DNA from: JBJMQS01 sp045802605
GTDB taxonomy: Bacteria; Planctomycetota; Planctomycetia; Gemmatales; Gemmataceae
Reading direction: 5' to 3'
Assembly (NCBI GenBank): GCA_045802605.1
Contig: JBJMQS010000074.1
Span: 62,001 to 126,000 of the forward strand
Length of the DNA stretch: 64,000 nt
Part shown: one piece after another, positions 20,301 to 28,551 of the stretch
Layout: every line of letters starts with the position of its first letter
Position numbering within the stretch: position 1 is the stretch's first letter
Position numbers and translations under genes: made by a program
Notes under the pieces: model-generated
Seen by the model: only the letters and a program-made list of their open reading frames with translations
Database searches by the model: none
Told to the model about the DNA's origin: nothing

Positions 20301-20542
20301 GCGGCGCCGGCTCGAATGGAGACACTCTGCTCTCCAGCTTCCTCGCTTACGGTTCTGGAGTGCGCAGCGGTGTGCACGTCGGCGTCACGGACATCAACAA
20401 TGACGGTGTCGCCGACATCATGACAGGGCCGGCGCGTGACAACCCCCCCGACGTGAGGATCTTCAATAGCTCCAGTGGGGCGGTGGTGCGCGAGTTCTTC
20501 CCCTACGACATTTCATTCGTGGGGGGCGTGTTCGTGGGATAA
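17375..20542 (+). CDS. LEDR-tagged surface protein with FG-GAP-like propeller, paralogue 3
   Basis: 1055 residues. The ATG at 17375 follows CAGGAG. Tag: MKRTYPALRIERLEDRTNP. The N-terminal domain is very close to that of paralogue 2 (both have AYD-AF-MAVNGTVYQDPDGTVDL and QDNYEEQFSITVPAGQTRRI). Module order is X (276), B (411), X (522), B (644), then the propeller (752-1055), so it begins with X where paralogue 2 begins with B. The sixth unit is more divergent (VRSGVHVGVTDINNDGVADI, then a gap in the GGP motif). Followed 26 bases later by a strong terminator. Confidence 0.88.
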   Translation: MKRTYPALRIERLEDRTNPTATASPFNVAAGGATWFLANNVGAFAIAPGQTGFGIGDAALAGPPLRTDAYDGAFLMAVNGTVYQDPDGTVDLSGTTVTTDPVNLSGLDSWIEYYFDSTSATVRAIYNFSNSTAADIVTNVQIGTNLGSDAGLGSVITATSSGDTILDPTDRWFVSSDTLAHDPTLTFVRYGPGAAVTPVTLLSPLALQDNYEEQFSITVPAGQTRRIMMFGQLHQDDATAATDATTFDSDVTLANSGLLTGLSGQQLSEIVNWDFAALAPQATLNAPDVTDVGPGNNIDATTVSKYTFTVTYTDPTTNGNIDVTSLDNADIQVTGPNGFNTFATFESSNPAVNSNSVTATYSFTPPGGKWDTTDNGTYTFTLINNQVFTENGNAAQTDQVLGTMTVDMNVPGVTIDQSAGQTDPTNQSPVDFTVTFTEPVFGFTSSDVDLTGSTAFSNINNAVVTVVGNPGDSVFTVHVSGMDQSGIITANIPAGAATDVSDEGNNPSTSTDNTVTFSTGPQATLAANNVNDANVNAGNVSTYTFTVTFNDPDNIDVSTLNGDEIRVTGPNGFDSLASLSSFLPPINSPSVTATYTFTPPGGTWNAADNGNYTFTFEPGSLDNGLGFGNTQQNLGTINVTMNAPTVTINQAAAQPDPTTVSTINFTVVFSEPVTGFDGSDVTLSGTAHPTTAVVTGSGTTYNVAVTGMNSAGTVIATVKPGAAQDISGDTNAASTSTDNTVTFVVTTPPHVELYATGADAGGGPHVRVFNADGSDRFSFYAYASTFTGGVRVVTGDVTGDGVDDIITGAGAGGGPHVRVFNGATGALQAEWFAYAANFTGGVYVGVADINNDGLMEVITGAGEGGGPHVRVFNGSTGAVVREFFAYDARFLGGVRVAGGDVNNDGFDDIITGAGPGGGPHVIAYSGKDNSILQSFYAFDPDFNGGVYVAAGDINSDNQADIIVGAGRGDARVKVFSGAGSNGDTLLSSFLAYGSGVRSGVHVGVTDINNDGVADIMTGPARDNPPDVRIFNSSSGAVVREFFPYDISFVGGVFVG

Positions 20543-20568
20543 CCGCACAAGTGTCCGGCAACAAAGAG

Positions 20569-20603
20569 TGCCCAGAGAAGAAATTCTCTGGGCATTTTCT
20601 TTT
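20569..20603 (+). terminator. Rho-independent terminator after surface paralogue 3
   Basis: TGCCCAGAGAA (20569-20579) pairs perfectly with TTCTCTGGGCA (20584-20594) around a four-base loop, followed by TTTTCTTTT. It ends only about 22 bases before the nhaA start codon. Confidence 0.9.
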
Positions 20604-20624
20604 GGTGGTTGGTATGACTTCATC

Positions 20625-21785
20625 ATGCAATCGACGTCATCGTCCGACCGGTCCATGCAACTCGAGGCGCAGAGCGGCTTCGTGCTGCTCGCGGCCGCCG
20701 TCATTGCGATCATTCTGGCGAACTCACCTTGGTCGGCGCAGTTCGCTCAATTCTGGCAGACACTGCTGGGGTTCGATATCGCCGGTGTCGGTTTGTGGAA
20801 ATCGATCGTCTTATGGATCAACGACGGCTTGATGGCCGTGTTCTTTTTCGTCATGGGTCTTGAGATCAAACGTGAATTGCATTTCGGCTCACTCAAAGAT
20901 CCGCGCAGCATGGCCCTGGCGATCGTCGCCGCCATCGGAGGCATGGTCACGCCGGCGTTGATTTACGTGGCGATCATGCGCGGCGCGCCGGGTATTCACG
21001 GCTGGGCGATCCCGACCGCCACGGACATCGCGTTCGCCATCGGCTTCCTCAGTATCCTGGGCCCACGGGTCCCGCGGGAAGTGAAAGTGTTGCTCCTGGC
21101 GTTGGCCATCATCGATGACATTGGCGCCACGGCAATTATCGCTCTGGTATACAGTCATGATCTCACCCTGATGATGCTGGCGCTCGGGATTTTAGGCCTT
21201 TTTCTCGTTTTTCTACTCCGCCGGTTGGGCTTCACTACACTGGCCATTTACTTGCCTTTGGCCTTCGCCATTTGGCTGGCGTTCCTCAAGTCGGGCGTGC
21301 ATCCGACGGTCGCGGCAGTCGCATTCGCGATGCTGATGCCGGTCACGGCTAGTGAGCAGGCACCGACGGCGATTGCGCGTTTGGAGCAATGGTTGCATCC
21401 CTGGGTGGCGTTCGGAATCATGCCGCTGTTTGCGCTGGCCAACGCCGGCGTCACGATCCGTTGGGCGGAGTTCGCGCAGCCGATCACGCTCGCGGTGATC
21501 GCCGGTTTAGTGATTGGAAAACCAGTCGGTGTGATCGGCGTGAGTTGGTTGGCCGTGCGCATTGGGTTCGCGCGCCTAGCAAACCCTATCAATCCATTTG
21601 CAATTGTCGGCGTGAGTTGTCTAGCGGGAATTGGATTTACGATGTCGCTCTTCATTGCATCGCTCGCGCTTCGAGGCGCGCAGTTGGAGCAAGCGAAGCT
21701 CGGGATCATGATCGGGTCGAGCGTAAGCGCGCTGCTTGGAGTGAGCATTCTCGCGCGCTTCTTATCAGCGCCGCGCGCGAGTTAG
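20625..21785 (+). CDS. nhaA: Na+/H+ antiporter NhaA
   Basis: 386 residues, the normal length for NhaA, with eleven to twelve hydrophobic segments. Recognisable stretches are LEAQSGFVLLAAAVIAIILA, NDGLMAVFFFVMGLEIKREL, IPTATDIAFAIGFLSILG and the paired aspartates in LAIIDDIGATAIIALVYS that bind and move Na+ in the membrane. It exports sodium in exchange for protons. The frame is open to 20475, but that would place the start inside the previous gene and its terminator; the ATG at 20625 (MQSTSSSDRSMQLEAQSG) gives the right N-terminus. No good Shine-Dalgarno is visible and the upstream terminator is very close. Confidence 0.95.
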   Translation: MQSTSSSDRSMQLEAQSGFVLLAAAVIAIILANSPWSAQFAQFWQTLLGFDIAGVGLWKSIVLWINDGLMAVFFFVMGLEIKRELHFGSLKDPRSMALAIVAAIGGMVTPALIYVAIMRGAPGIHGWAIPTATDIAFAIGFLSILGPRVPREVKVLLLALAIIDDIGATAIIALVYSHDLTLMMLALGILGLFLVFLLRRLGFTTLAIYLPLAFAIWLAFLKSGVHPTVAAVAFAMLMPVTASEQAPTAIARLEQWLHPWVAFGIMPLFALANAGVTIRWAEFAQPITLAVIAGLVIGKPVGVIGVSWLAVRIGFARLANPINPFAIVGVSCLAGIGFTMSLFIASLALRGAQLEQAKLGIMIGSSVSALLGVSILARFLSAPRAS

Positions 21786-21899
21786 CGGCGCGCTGCGCAA
21801 GAAAAAAGTGCGCGCAGCGCGCAGATTTGTCTCGACGAATGAAAAGAAATTGCATACGCTGCATCTAACTGGATTCTCCGTTCACAGGAAGGGACGATC

Positions 21900-21977
21900 A
21901 TGGCGAAGAAGAAGAAGGCTGCTAAGAAGGCGTCGAAGAAGTCTGCCAAGCGCAAAGCGTCGAAGAAGCGGCGATAG
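21900..21977 (+). CDS. Tiny Lys-rich histone-H1-like peptide, 25 aa
   Basis: The ATG at 21900 is preceded by AGGAAGGGA and opens a 25-codon frame: it starts MAKKKKAAKKASKKS and ends RKASKKRR. 15 of 25 residues are Lys or Arg; the rest are almost only Ala and Ser. This is the composition of the C-terminal tails of bacterial histone-H1-like proteins, but here without any globular part. It is followed by a hairpin. The ribosome binding site and the clean ending support a real gene. DNA or RNA binding is an inference from charge. Confidence 0.6.
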   Translation: MAKKKKAAKKASKKSAKRKASKKRR

Positions 21978-21993
21978 CGCGCAGCCCGCGCCC

Positions 21994-22036
21994 ACCTCGG
22001 CTGGCAGAACGCCTCCGAGCGTCTTCCAGCCGAGGT
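21994..22036. terminator. Hairpin after the Lys-rich peptide gene
   Basis: ACCTCGGCTGG (21994-22004) pairs perfectly with CCAGCCGAGGT (22026-22036); an inner AACGC/GCGT pair is possible. No T-run follows, so it may be a terminator without U-tract or just a processed 3' end. Confidence 0.45.
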
Positions 22037-22476
22037 AGCGCCGGGTTCACCTCAATTAACTCGCCAGCACTTCGGCCGTCGCGAGTTCTTCATCGGTCGA
22101 AGATCAATCCCGCACCCACTTCACGAAACGCTGCTCAAAAAAAATGTGACACTCTCTTCACGGTGTCAGTCCGCTAAGTGCCGCGCCGTTGTGCACCTCG
22201 GCTGCGCTAAACGGGTGACAAAACGAGGAGGTACCTGACCCAAGACCCGGCGATGCCGCAAGTGATTAAGTCCGCCCCGGCTATCCCGATTTGGCCCGCA
22301 AATTGCGGCAAAAAGAAATCCCTAAACCCTTGGGACATGATAAATTAGGCTGTCTTCCCGTTGTTTGGACCGTTATCTAACATGGCTGGTATTGCCCCAT
22401 TAGTGACCGCCCGCACAATTCCCAATCAAATGCATCTCCACGCGCAATTGACGATGAATGCAGTGCGAGGCCAGGC
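22037..22476. other. Intergenic stretch upstream of the hybrid kinase gene
   Basis: 440 bases without a supported gene. A 31-codon frame (22253-22348, MPQVIKSAPAIPIWPANCG...) lies 20 or more bases behind a GAGGAGG and is too weakly supported to call. CACCTCGGCTG recurs near 22195, echoing the hairpin arm at 21994. The AT-rich part near 22310-22380 probably holds the promoter for the kinase gene, but no clear -35/-10 pair was found. Confidence 0.35.
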
Positions 22477-25400
22477 ATGATGAGCTCTGGCGGAAATGGC
22501 GAGCGAGCGCGCAGTCGCTCCGGGCCCACCATCGTCGGCATCGGCGCCTCGGCCGGCGGCCTGGAAGCACTGCAACTGTTTCTGCGCGCCATGCCGCCGG
22601 TTCAGGGTCTCGCCTTTGTTGTGGTTGTCCATCAAGACCCCGGAGTGCGCACGCTTCTCGCCGATGTGCTTGCCAAGGCATCGAACCTCCCCGTCACGCA
22701 GGCGACGGAGGGCATGCGGGTTGAAGCCAACCATGTCTACACCGCGCCGCCGGCACAGGTGATCGAGATCTCCGATGGCGTGCTGCATCTCCGTCCCGCT
22801 CAGCAGCCGGCCGAGCGACACAATCCGATCGATCGATTTTTTCAATCGTTGGCGCATGATCAACGGAGCAAGGCGGCCGCGGTCATTTTGTCGGGATCCG
22901 GCAGCGATGGCTCGCTGGGCTTGAAGACGATCACCGATTTCGGCGGCACCACCATGGTGCAAGATCCCGCAACCGCCCGGCACGATGGCATGCCGCGCAG
23001 CGCGCTCGACACTGCCATGCCGGACCACGTCTTGGCGCCAGAGCAACTCGCGCAAGAATTGTTGGCCTATGCGGAGCATGTCAACAATCAGGGCGATGAC
23101 GGTGAAGACGCGCTGCGGCGCGCGGTCATCGCGGAATTGTCGAACATCAGTGAAATTCTGTTGCAGGCGACGGGTCACAATTTTAAGCATTACAAAACGA
23201 GCACGCTGGCTCGCCGAACGATGCGCCGGATTCAGGTGCTGCGGGTCGGCTCGGCCCATGCCTACGTGGAGCGGCTGCGCGTCGATCCCGCGGAAGCGGA
23301 ACAGCTATTCCGCGATCTATTAATCGGGGTCACTGCTTTCTTTCGCGACCCCGATGCGTTCGATGCGTTGAACACTGAAGTACTGCCGCACTTATTCGAA
23401 AACCGCAAGACCGATGATCCAATTCGAATCTGGGTGCCGGGCTGTGCGACGGGGGAGGAGGCGTACAGTCTGGGCATGCTCTTGCGCGAGCAGATGGATC
23501 GATTTGCCGCTCCGCCCGAGGTGCAAGTTTTTGCCACTGATATCGACGAGCAGGCCTTAACCACCGCTCGCCATGGCGTTTATCCCGCGGGAATTGCCGA
23601 GGAAATGGCCCCCGAGCGACTCAAGCGGTTTTTTGTGAAAAAGGCCCAGCAGTACCACATCTCCAAGGAATTGCGGGAGCTGGTCCTGTTCTCAATGCAC
23701 AATCTGATCAACGATCCGCCGTTCTCGAAACTCGATGTGATCAGTTGTCGCAATCTGCTCATCTATCTTGGCAGCCATCTGCAAAAGAAACTCATCCCGC
23801 TTTTCCATTACGCTTTGAAGACCGGTGGGTATTTATTCCTCGGCCCCTCCGAGAGCTTGGAGACGCACCGCGAGCTATTCCGTGCCGTCGATCCCAAGCA
23901 CCGCATTTCGCAACGGCTGCCGACCGCCATACGCCCGGCCGATTTGCTGACGGGTCGCAGCGGGCCGCCAACGACGGTGAAGCCGCCAAACGTCGCCACG
24001 ACAGGCGAAACCGACACCTATCTTGTGATGCAGCGCATCATCCTCGATGAATTCGCGCCAAAGGCCGTCGTTGTCGATGAAGAGGGTCAAATCCTTTGCT
24101 CGTCGGGTAATTTGGAAAAGTACCTGACGGTCACCTCAGGCACCTTTCAAAACAGCATCACCCGGCTGGCACGCGAAGGTCTGCGCGTGGGCATTCGCGC
24201 GGCGATTCAAGAAGCGGCGAAGTTGCGGCGCAAAGTGGAGCATGATGGCCTTTCCCTGCGCGGCCCGAGCGGCATCCAGCGGATCATGGTGACAGTTCAA
24301 CCGATGCCGCAACTCGGCGAAGATACCGGTTTGTTTCTGGTGGCGTTTCAGGACGTCGGACCGCCGATCCAGAAGGAAGAGGCGGTTCGTCCTCAAGCCT
24401 CTGAAGAGGCGGCCGCACTCATCGAGCAACTCGAGCGCGAGCTTGAGACAACCCGCGAGGATTTGCATCGCACGGTGCAAGACCTGGAAGCGGCGAACGA
24501 GGAGCTGAAGTCGTCGAACGAAGAGCTCCTTTCGATGAATGAGGAGTTGCAGTCGGCCAACGAAGAACTGGAGACCTCGAAAGAAGAGGTTCAGTCGGCG
24601 AACGACTCGTTGGCGCGGGCGAATAGCGACCTCGAAAATCTGCTTTCCAGCACCCGCATTGCCACGCTGTTTTTGGACAAAGAGGGCCATCTTCGCCGGG
24701 TCACGAGCGGAGCCGGCGTCATATACAACGTCCGGCCTTCGGACATAGGCCGGCCACTCTCCGACTTCACGCATATGGCCAGGCAAATGCCGGCGATGCC
24801 GCCATTCTCGGCCGTCGCGGCCTCGGACCGGCCATTTGAAGACGAAATCGCAATGACCGACGGCAGTTGGTTTTTGCGGCGAGTGTTGCCGTACCGAAAT
24901 TCCGACGGCGAATCCGGCGGCATCGTCGTCACTTTCATCGACGTCACCGACCGCAAACGGGCCGCGGACGCGATGCGCGAAAGCGAAGAGCGGCTGCGAG
25001 TCGCGCTCAAAGCCGGGCACATGGGGGCCTGGATTCTCGATTTGCGCCAACAATCGTTGGATTCATCCCTGGATTGCCGAGCCCACTTCGGCCGCAATGC
25101 GACACAATCGTTCACCTACGACGATTGGCTCGCGGCAATACACCCAGACGATCGGCCCCGTTGGTTAGCGGAAGTCAATCGCGGCGCCAGTGCCGAATCC
25201 GATTTCGAAATCGAATTCCGCGCGACCGGCGCGGATGGCATACTGCGCTGGCTTCTCGTGCGCGGCAGCGCGGTGCGACGAAGTGACCAGGGAACAGCGC
25301 TTCTCGCCGGCGTCAGTGCCGACATCACGGACCGCCGGCAAGCGGAAGAAGCCGCGCGTTGGCTGGCAGCCATCGTCGAGTCTTCGGAAGATGCGATCGT

Positions 25401-27225
25401 GAGCAAGGATCTCCACAGTATCGTCACAAGTTGGAATCGTGGGGCAGAGCGGCTCTTTGGCTACACCTCCGAAGAGATGGTTGGTCAGTCGATCACACTG
25501 TTGATTCCTCCTCACTTGCAACACGAAGAGAACGTCATTCTCGGCAAAATCCGCCGCGGCGAGCGGACCGAGCACTTTCAAACCATCCGCGTCAGCAAGA
25601 GTGGCCGACTCATTCCGGTGTCGCTCAGCGTCTCACCGATTCACGGTGCCAACGGCGAAGTCATCGGCGCATCGAAGATTGCCCGCGATATTTCGGAACA
25701 AAAAGAGATCGAAGCCGCGCTGCGCGAAAGCGAGTCCCGCTTCCGTTCCATGGCCGATGCGGCTCCCGTCTTGATCTGGGAGTGCGACACCAATAAGCGC
25801 TGCACTTATTTTAACCGCGGTTGGCTAGAATTTACCGGCCGCACGATGGCGCAAGAATGCGGTGGAGGTTCGACAGAAGGCATTCATCCCGATGACCGGG
25901 CCGCGTGTCTCGCTATCTACAACGAATCATTCGATCGCCGAGAGACGTTTCGAATGGAATTTCGTTTGCGGCATCGCAACGGCGAGTATCGCTGGATTCT
26001 GGACTCCGGCGTCCCTCGATTCTTGCCCACCGGAGAGTTCGCCGGTTTCATCGGTTGCTGCATCGACATTACCGATCGCCAGCAAGCCGAGGAAGCTTTA
26101 CGCGAAGCCGATCAAAAGAAAGACAATTTCATCGCCACGCTCGCACACGAATTACGCAATCCTTTGGCGCCCATTCGCAACGCGGTGACCGTCTTGCACG
26201 CTCGGCCATCTCCCGACGAGCAAATGCGGTGGTGCAGCGAAGTCATCGATCGGCAAATCGGTCAAATGGCCCATTTGCTCGAAGATCTTCTCGATGTCTC
26301 GCGCATCACTCGCGGCAAGCTCTCGCTCCGCAAATCGCGCGTCGCGCTTGCGACTGCAATTGAGCAAGCGGTCGAAGTAGCCAGGCCGTTAATCGAAGCG
26401 GGGCGCCACGAACTCACGCTGACACTGCCTCCCGAGGCCATTGACCTCGACGCCGACCTGACTCGGCTGGCTCAAGTGTTTTCGAACCTTTTGACCAATG
26501 CGGCGAAGTACACCGACGCCGGGGGAAAGATTCTGCTCGCCGCTCACCGCGAAGGGGCGGAAGTCGTGGTCTCTGTCCGTGACAGCGGCATTGGCATCGG
26601 CCCGGAGCATTTGCCGCGCATCTTCGAGATGTTTTCGCAAGTCGCTTCCGCGCTCGATCGATCCCAAGGAGGTCTGGGCATCGGGCTGTCGCTGGTGCGC
26701 GGCATCGTCGAGATGCACGGCGGTACGATCTCTGCCCATAGCGGGGGGGCCGGCCAGGGCAGCGAATTTATCGTGCGCCTGCCGATTCTGGTCGGTCATC
26801 GCTTGAAAACTGAGATTGAGCCGCCCACCGTCCCCCGGCCGAGTATTGGCCGGATGCACAAAAAGGTGTTGGTGGTCGATGACAATCGGGACATTGCCGA
26901 CAGTTTGGCCATGCTCCTGAACGTGATGGGCAACGAGGTCCGCACGGCGTACGACGGCGAGGAAGCGGTGTTGGCCGCGGAGCAGTTCTTGCCCGATCTC
27001 ATTTTGCTCGACATCGGCATGCCCAAGGTCAACGGGTTCGACGCCTGCCGGCGAATTCGCGAGCAACCCTGGAGCAAGTCGATGGTGATCATTGCCCAGA
27101 CGGGTTGGGGCCAGGACGAGGACAAGCGGCGGTCCGAAGGGGCCGGTTTTGATTATCATCTCACCAAGCCGGTCAACCCGACCGCGCTCTTGCATTTGCT
27201 CTCGGAAATACAGGCGCAGCGATAA
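22477..27225 (+). CDS. CheB/CheR-PAS hybrid histidine kinase with receiver domain
   Basis: 1582 residues. Domains in order: CheB methylesterase (15-200; Ser in GIGASAGG, His in VVVHQDPG, Asp in SGSGSDGSLG); CheR methyltransferase (215-480; SAM-binding WVPGCATGEEAYSLGML, then DVISCRNLLIYL); a coiled coil (643-725, repeats of EELxSxNEEL); four PAS regions (724, 834, 961, 1083); HisKA with His in ATLAHELRNPLAP (1214); HATPase (1324-1440, NLLTNAAKYTD, DSGIGIG); receiver (1461-1580, Asp in LILLDIGMP). Soluble, no membrane segments. Chemoreceptor-like esterase and transferase are thus joined to a phosphorelay. No chemoreceptor or other che gene is nearby, so targets are unknown. Start ATG 22477. 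Confidence 0.93.
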   Translation: MMSSGGNGERARSRSGPTIVGIGASAGGLEALQLFLRAMPPVQGLAFVVVVHQDPGVRTLLADVLAKASNLPVTQATEGMRVEANHVYTAPPAQVIEISDGVLHLRPAQQPAERHNPIDRFFQSLAHDQRSKAAAVILSGSGSDGSLGLKTITDFGGTTMVQDPATARHDGMPRSALDTAMPDHVLAPEQLAQELLAYAEHVNNQGDDGEDALRRAVIAELSNISEILLQATGHNFKHYKTSTLARRTMRRIQVLRVGSAHAYVERLRVDPAEAEQLFRDLLIGVTAFFRDPDAFDALNTEVLPHLFENRKTDDPIRIWVPGCATGEEAYSLGMLLREQMDRFAAPPEVQVFATDIDEQALTTARHGVYPAGIAEEMAPERLKRFFVKKAQQYHISKELRELVLFSMHNLINDPPFSKLDVISCRNLLIYLGSHLQKKLIPLFHYALKTGGYLFLGPSESLETHRELFRAVDPKHRISQRLPTAIRPADLLTGRSGPPTTVKPPNVATTGETDTYLVMQRIILDEFAPKAVVVDEEGQILCSSGNLEKYLTVTSGTFQNSITRLAREGLRVGIRAAIQEAAKLRRKVEHDGLSLRGPSGIQRIMVTVQPMPQLGEDTGLFLVAFQDVGPPIQKEEAVRPQASEEAAALIEQLERELETTREDLHRTVQDLEAANEELKSSNEELLSMNEELQSANEELETSKEEVQSANDSLARANSDLENLLSSTRIATLFLDKEGHLRRVTSGAGVIYNVRPSDIGRPLSDFTHMARQMPAMPPFSAVAASDRPFEDEIAMTDGSWFLRRVLPYRNSDGESGGIVVTFIDVTDRKRAADAMRESEERLRVALKAGHMGAWILDLRQQSLDSSLDCRAHFGRNATQSFTYDDWLAAIHPDDRPRWLAEVNRGASAESDFEIEFRATGADGILRWLLVRGSAVRRSDQGTALLAGVSADITDRRQAEEAARWLAAIVESSEDAIVSKDLHSIVTSWNRGAERLFGYTSEEMVGQSITLLIPPHLQHEENVILGKIRRGERTEHFQTIRVSKSGRLIPVSLSVSPIHGANGEVIGASKIARDISEQKEIEAALRESESRFRSMADAAPVLIWECDTNKRCTYFNRGWLEFTGRTMAQECGGGSTEGIHPDDRAACLAIYNESFDRRETFRMEFRLRHRNGEYRWILDSGVPRFLPTGEFAGFIGCCIDITDRQQAEEALREADQKKDNFIATLAHELRNPLAPIRNAVTVLHARPSPDEQMRWCSEVIDRQIGQMAHLLEDLLDVSRITRGKLSLRKSRVALATAIEQAVEVARPLIEAGRHELTLTLPPEAIDLDADLTRLAQVFSNLLTNAAKYTDAGGKILLAAHREGAEVVVSVRDSGIGIGPEHLPRIFEMFSQVASALDRSQGGLGIGLSLVRGIVEMHGGTISAHSGGAGQGSEFIVRLPILVGHRLKTEIEPPTVPRPSIGRMHKKVLVVDDNRDIADSLAMLLNVMGNEVRTAYDGEEAVLAAEQFLPDLILLDIGMPKVNGFDACRRIREQPWSKSMVIIAQTGWGQDEDKRRSEGAGFDYHLTKPVNPTALLHLLSEIQAQR

Positions 27226-27239
27226 GCCAAGGAAGTTGC

Positions 27240-27746
27240 ATGGATACGAACACCGTCATTCTGATCGCGGCCGGGTGCCTGGTCGCGGGCTTACTCATTG
27301 GCTGGCTCGTGGGCCGGGCTACAAAGGCGACTCAGCCGGCCACCGTTGAGGACAAGCCAACGAAGCCTTCCGGCGCACCGTTGCGACTGCTCGCACTATT
27401 GCAGCGGGAAGGCCGCTTGCTTGATTTTCTGCTCGAAGATATCGCGGCCTATCAGGACGCGCAGATCGGCGCGGCCGTGCGCGACATTCACCGTGAAGCG
27501 CAAAAAGCCCTGCGCGAACATCTCACGCTTGAACCGATTCTGTCAGGGCAAGAAGGCGACCGCGTCAATGTGCCGGCCGGCTTCGATCCTTCGGCCATTC
27601 GGCTGACCGGCAACGTTACCGGCCAGCCGCCATTCAAGGGCACGCTGCAACACCACGGCTGGCGGGTCAAATCCATGCGCCTCTCCGAACCCCACGCAGG
27701 CCAAGACGAATTCGTCGTCGCCGCCGCGGAGGTGCATTTGGATTAG
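27240..27746 (+). CDS. DUF2760 family protein
   Basis: 168 residues with an N-terminal membrane helix (VILIAAGCLVAGLLIGWLVG) and a soluble domain containing LRLLALLQREGRLLDFLLED and PPFKGTLQHHGWRV, typical of DUF2760. This family often occurs beside Hsp70-like proteins; none is seen here. An AAGGAAG Shine-Dalgarno lies just before the ATG at 27240. It starts 14 bases after the hybrid kinase and is probably co-transcribed. Its stop overlaps that of the convergent gene. Function unknown. Confidence 0.85.
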   Translation: MDTNTVILIAAGCLVAGLLIGWLVGRATKATQPATVEDKPTKPSGAPLRLLALLQREGRLLDFLLEDIAAYQDAQIGAAVRDIHREAQKALREHLTLEPILSGQEGDRVNVPAGFDPSAIRLTGNVTGQPPFKGTLQHHGWRVKSMRLSEPHAGQDEFVVAAAEVHLD

Positions 27747-28384
27747 TCCTGCTTCGGTGATGGTGATGCGGCCGGCACTGGCATAACTCCGAAGTTATCT
27801 AACCATGTCGACATAGCCTCGGTTTTGAAAGTACTTGCCCCGCACGTCAGAATCACATTGCCATCCATTCTCGTTTGTCCGGAAAGCCATGAAATCGTAA
27901 GGGTTTGACAGTGAACCTCAACACCGTGCGACGTTGCGATGACGTTACCGGTTGCCTGAAATGCGCCAGGCATTTGTACATTGGTGCGATCACACGTGAT
28001 GTGGATTGGCGGAGCTGATCCGCGATCCACATCAATTACCATTTTGCATTCGATCATCTGCATAGTTAGCTTGTGCGGTATGAAATCCGGGCGTAGTTCA
28101 CCTTCTTTGACAGGGATTGGATAGACGAAGGGAGGGACGGGTGGCATAGCCGCCTCCATGGCCGTTGGAGTTGGCGCACCAATGGGCATGGGGGCGGTTG
28201 GCGGTGGTTCCGGAGCGGGGGCAGTCGGGAATGGCGGCTCCTTCCACGGCGGCGGCATTTCCAGAATGATGTGCTTCGGGAAACCTGGTTCCTGCGTCGG
28301 CGATTGCGTTTGACCGACGACCCCGAAGCTGCTCACAATCAACATCAACGCACAAGCAACGATCGGTCCCATCATTCTTTTCAT
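27743..28384 (-). CDS. Secreted Pro-rich protein with OstA/LptA-like domain
   Basis: 213 residues. The N-terminus is a signal peptide (MKRMMGPIVACALMLIVSSF, cleavage probably after VVGQ). Residues 35-85 are Pro/Ala-rich and probably flexible. The C-terminal part has short beta repeats: CDRTNVQMPGAFQATGNVIA and CQTLTISWLSGQTRMDGNVI, like the beta-jellyroll repeats of OstA/LptA domains, which handle lipopolysaccharide. The resemblance is moderate and a role in outer-membrane assembly is an inference. AAGGAG precedes the ATG at 28384. Confidence 0.65.
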   Translation of the reverse strand: MKRMMGPIVACALMLIVSSFGVVGQTQSPTQEPGFPKHIILEMPPPWKEPPFPTAPAPEPPPTAPMPIGAPTPTAMEAAMPPVPPFVYPIPVKEGELRPDFIPHKLTMQMIECKMVIDVDRGSAPPIHITCDRTNVQMPGAFQATGNVIATSHGVEVHCQTLTISWLSGQTRMDGNVILTCGASTFKTEAMSTWLDNFGVMPVPAASPSPKQD

Positions 28385-28454
28385 GACAAACTCCTTTTTG
28401 TCCAGGTTTCTACCCGAACCTATTGTCCGTCAGGCGCTAACGGACTATGTTTTT

Positions 28455-28548
28455 CTGACCACTGACCACTGACCACTGACCACTGACCACTGACCACTGA
28501 CCACTGACCACTGACCACTGACCACTGACCACTGACCACTGACCACTG
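28455..28548. repeat. Tandem repeat of CTGACCA, 13 copies
   Basis: Thirteen perfect copies of the 7-mer CTGACCA plus a partial CTG, with no interruptions. It ends three bases before the stop codon of the minus-strand glycosyltransferase gene. On the plus strand it contains TGA in every frame; on the minus strand no stop occurs. Copy number is probably variable by replication slippage. Confidence 0.97.
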
Positions 28549-28551
28549 CAT

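Noticed and set aside
20475..20624. N-terminal extension of nhaA
   Set aside because: It would overlap the previous coding sequence and its terminator, and the ATG at 20625 gives the normal NhaA length.
22253..22348. 31-codon frame MPQVIKSAPAIPIWPANCG...
   Set aside because: The only nearby GAGGAGG is too far upstream and no similarity or context supports it.
28455..28548. CRISPR array
   Set aside because: The unit is only seven bases with no spacers; it is a simple tandem repeat.
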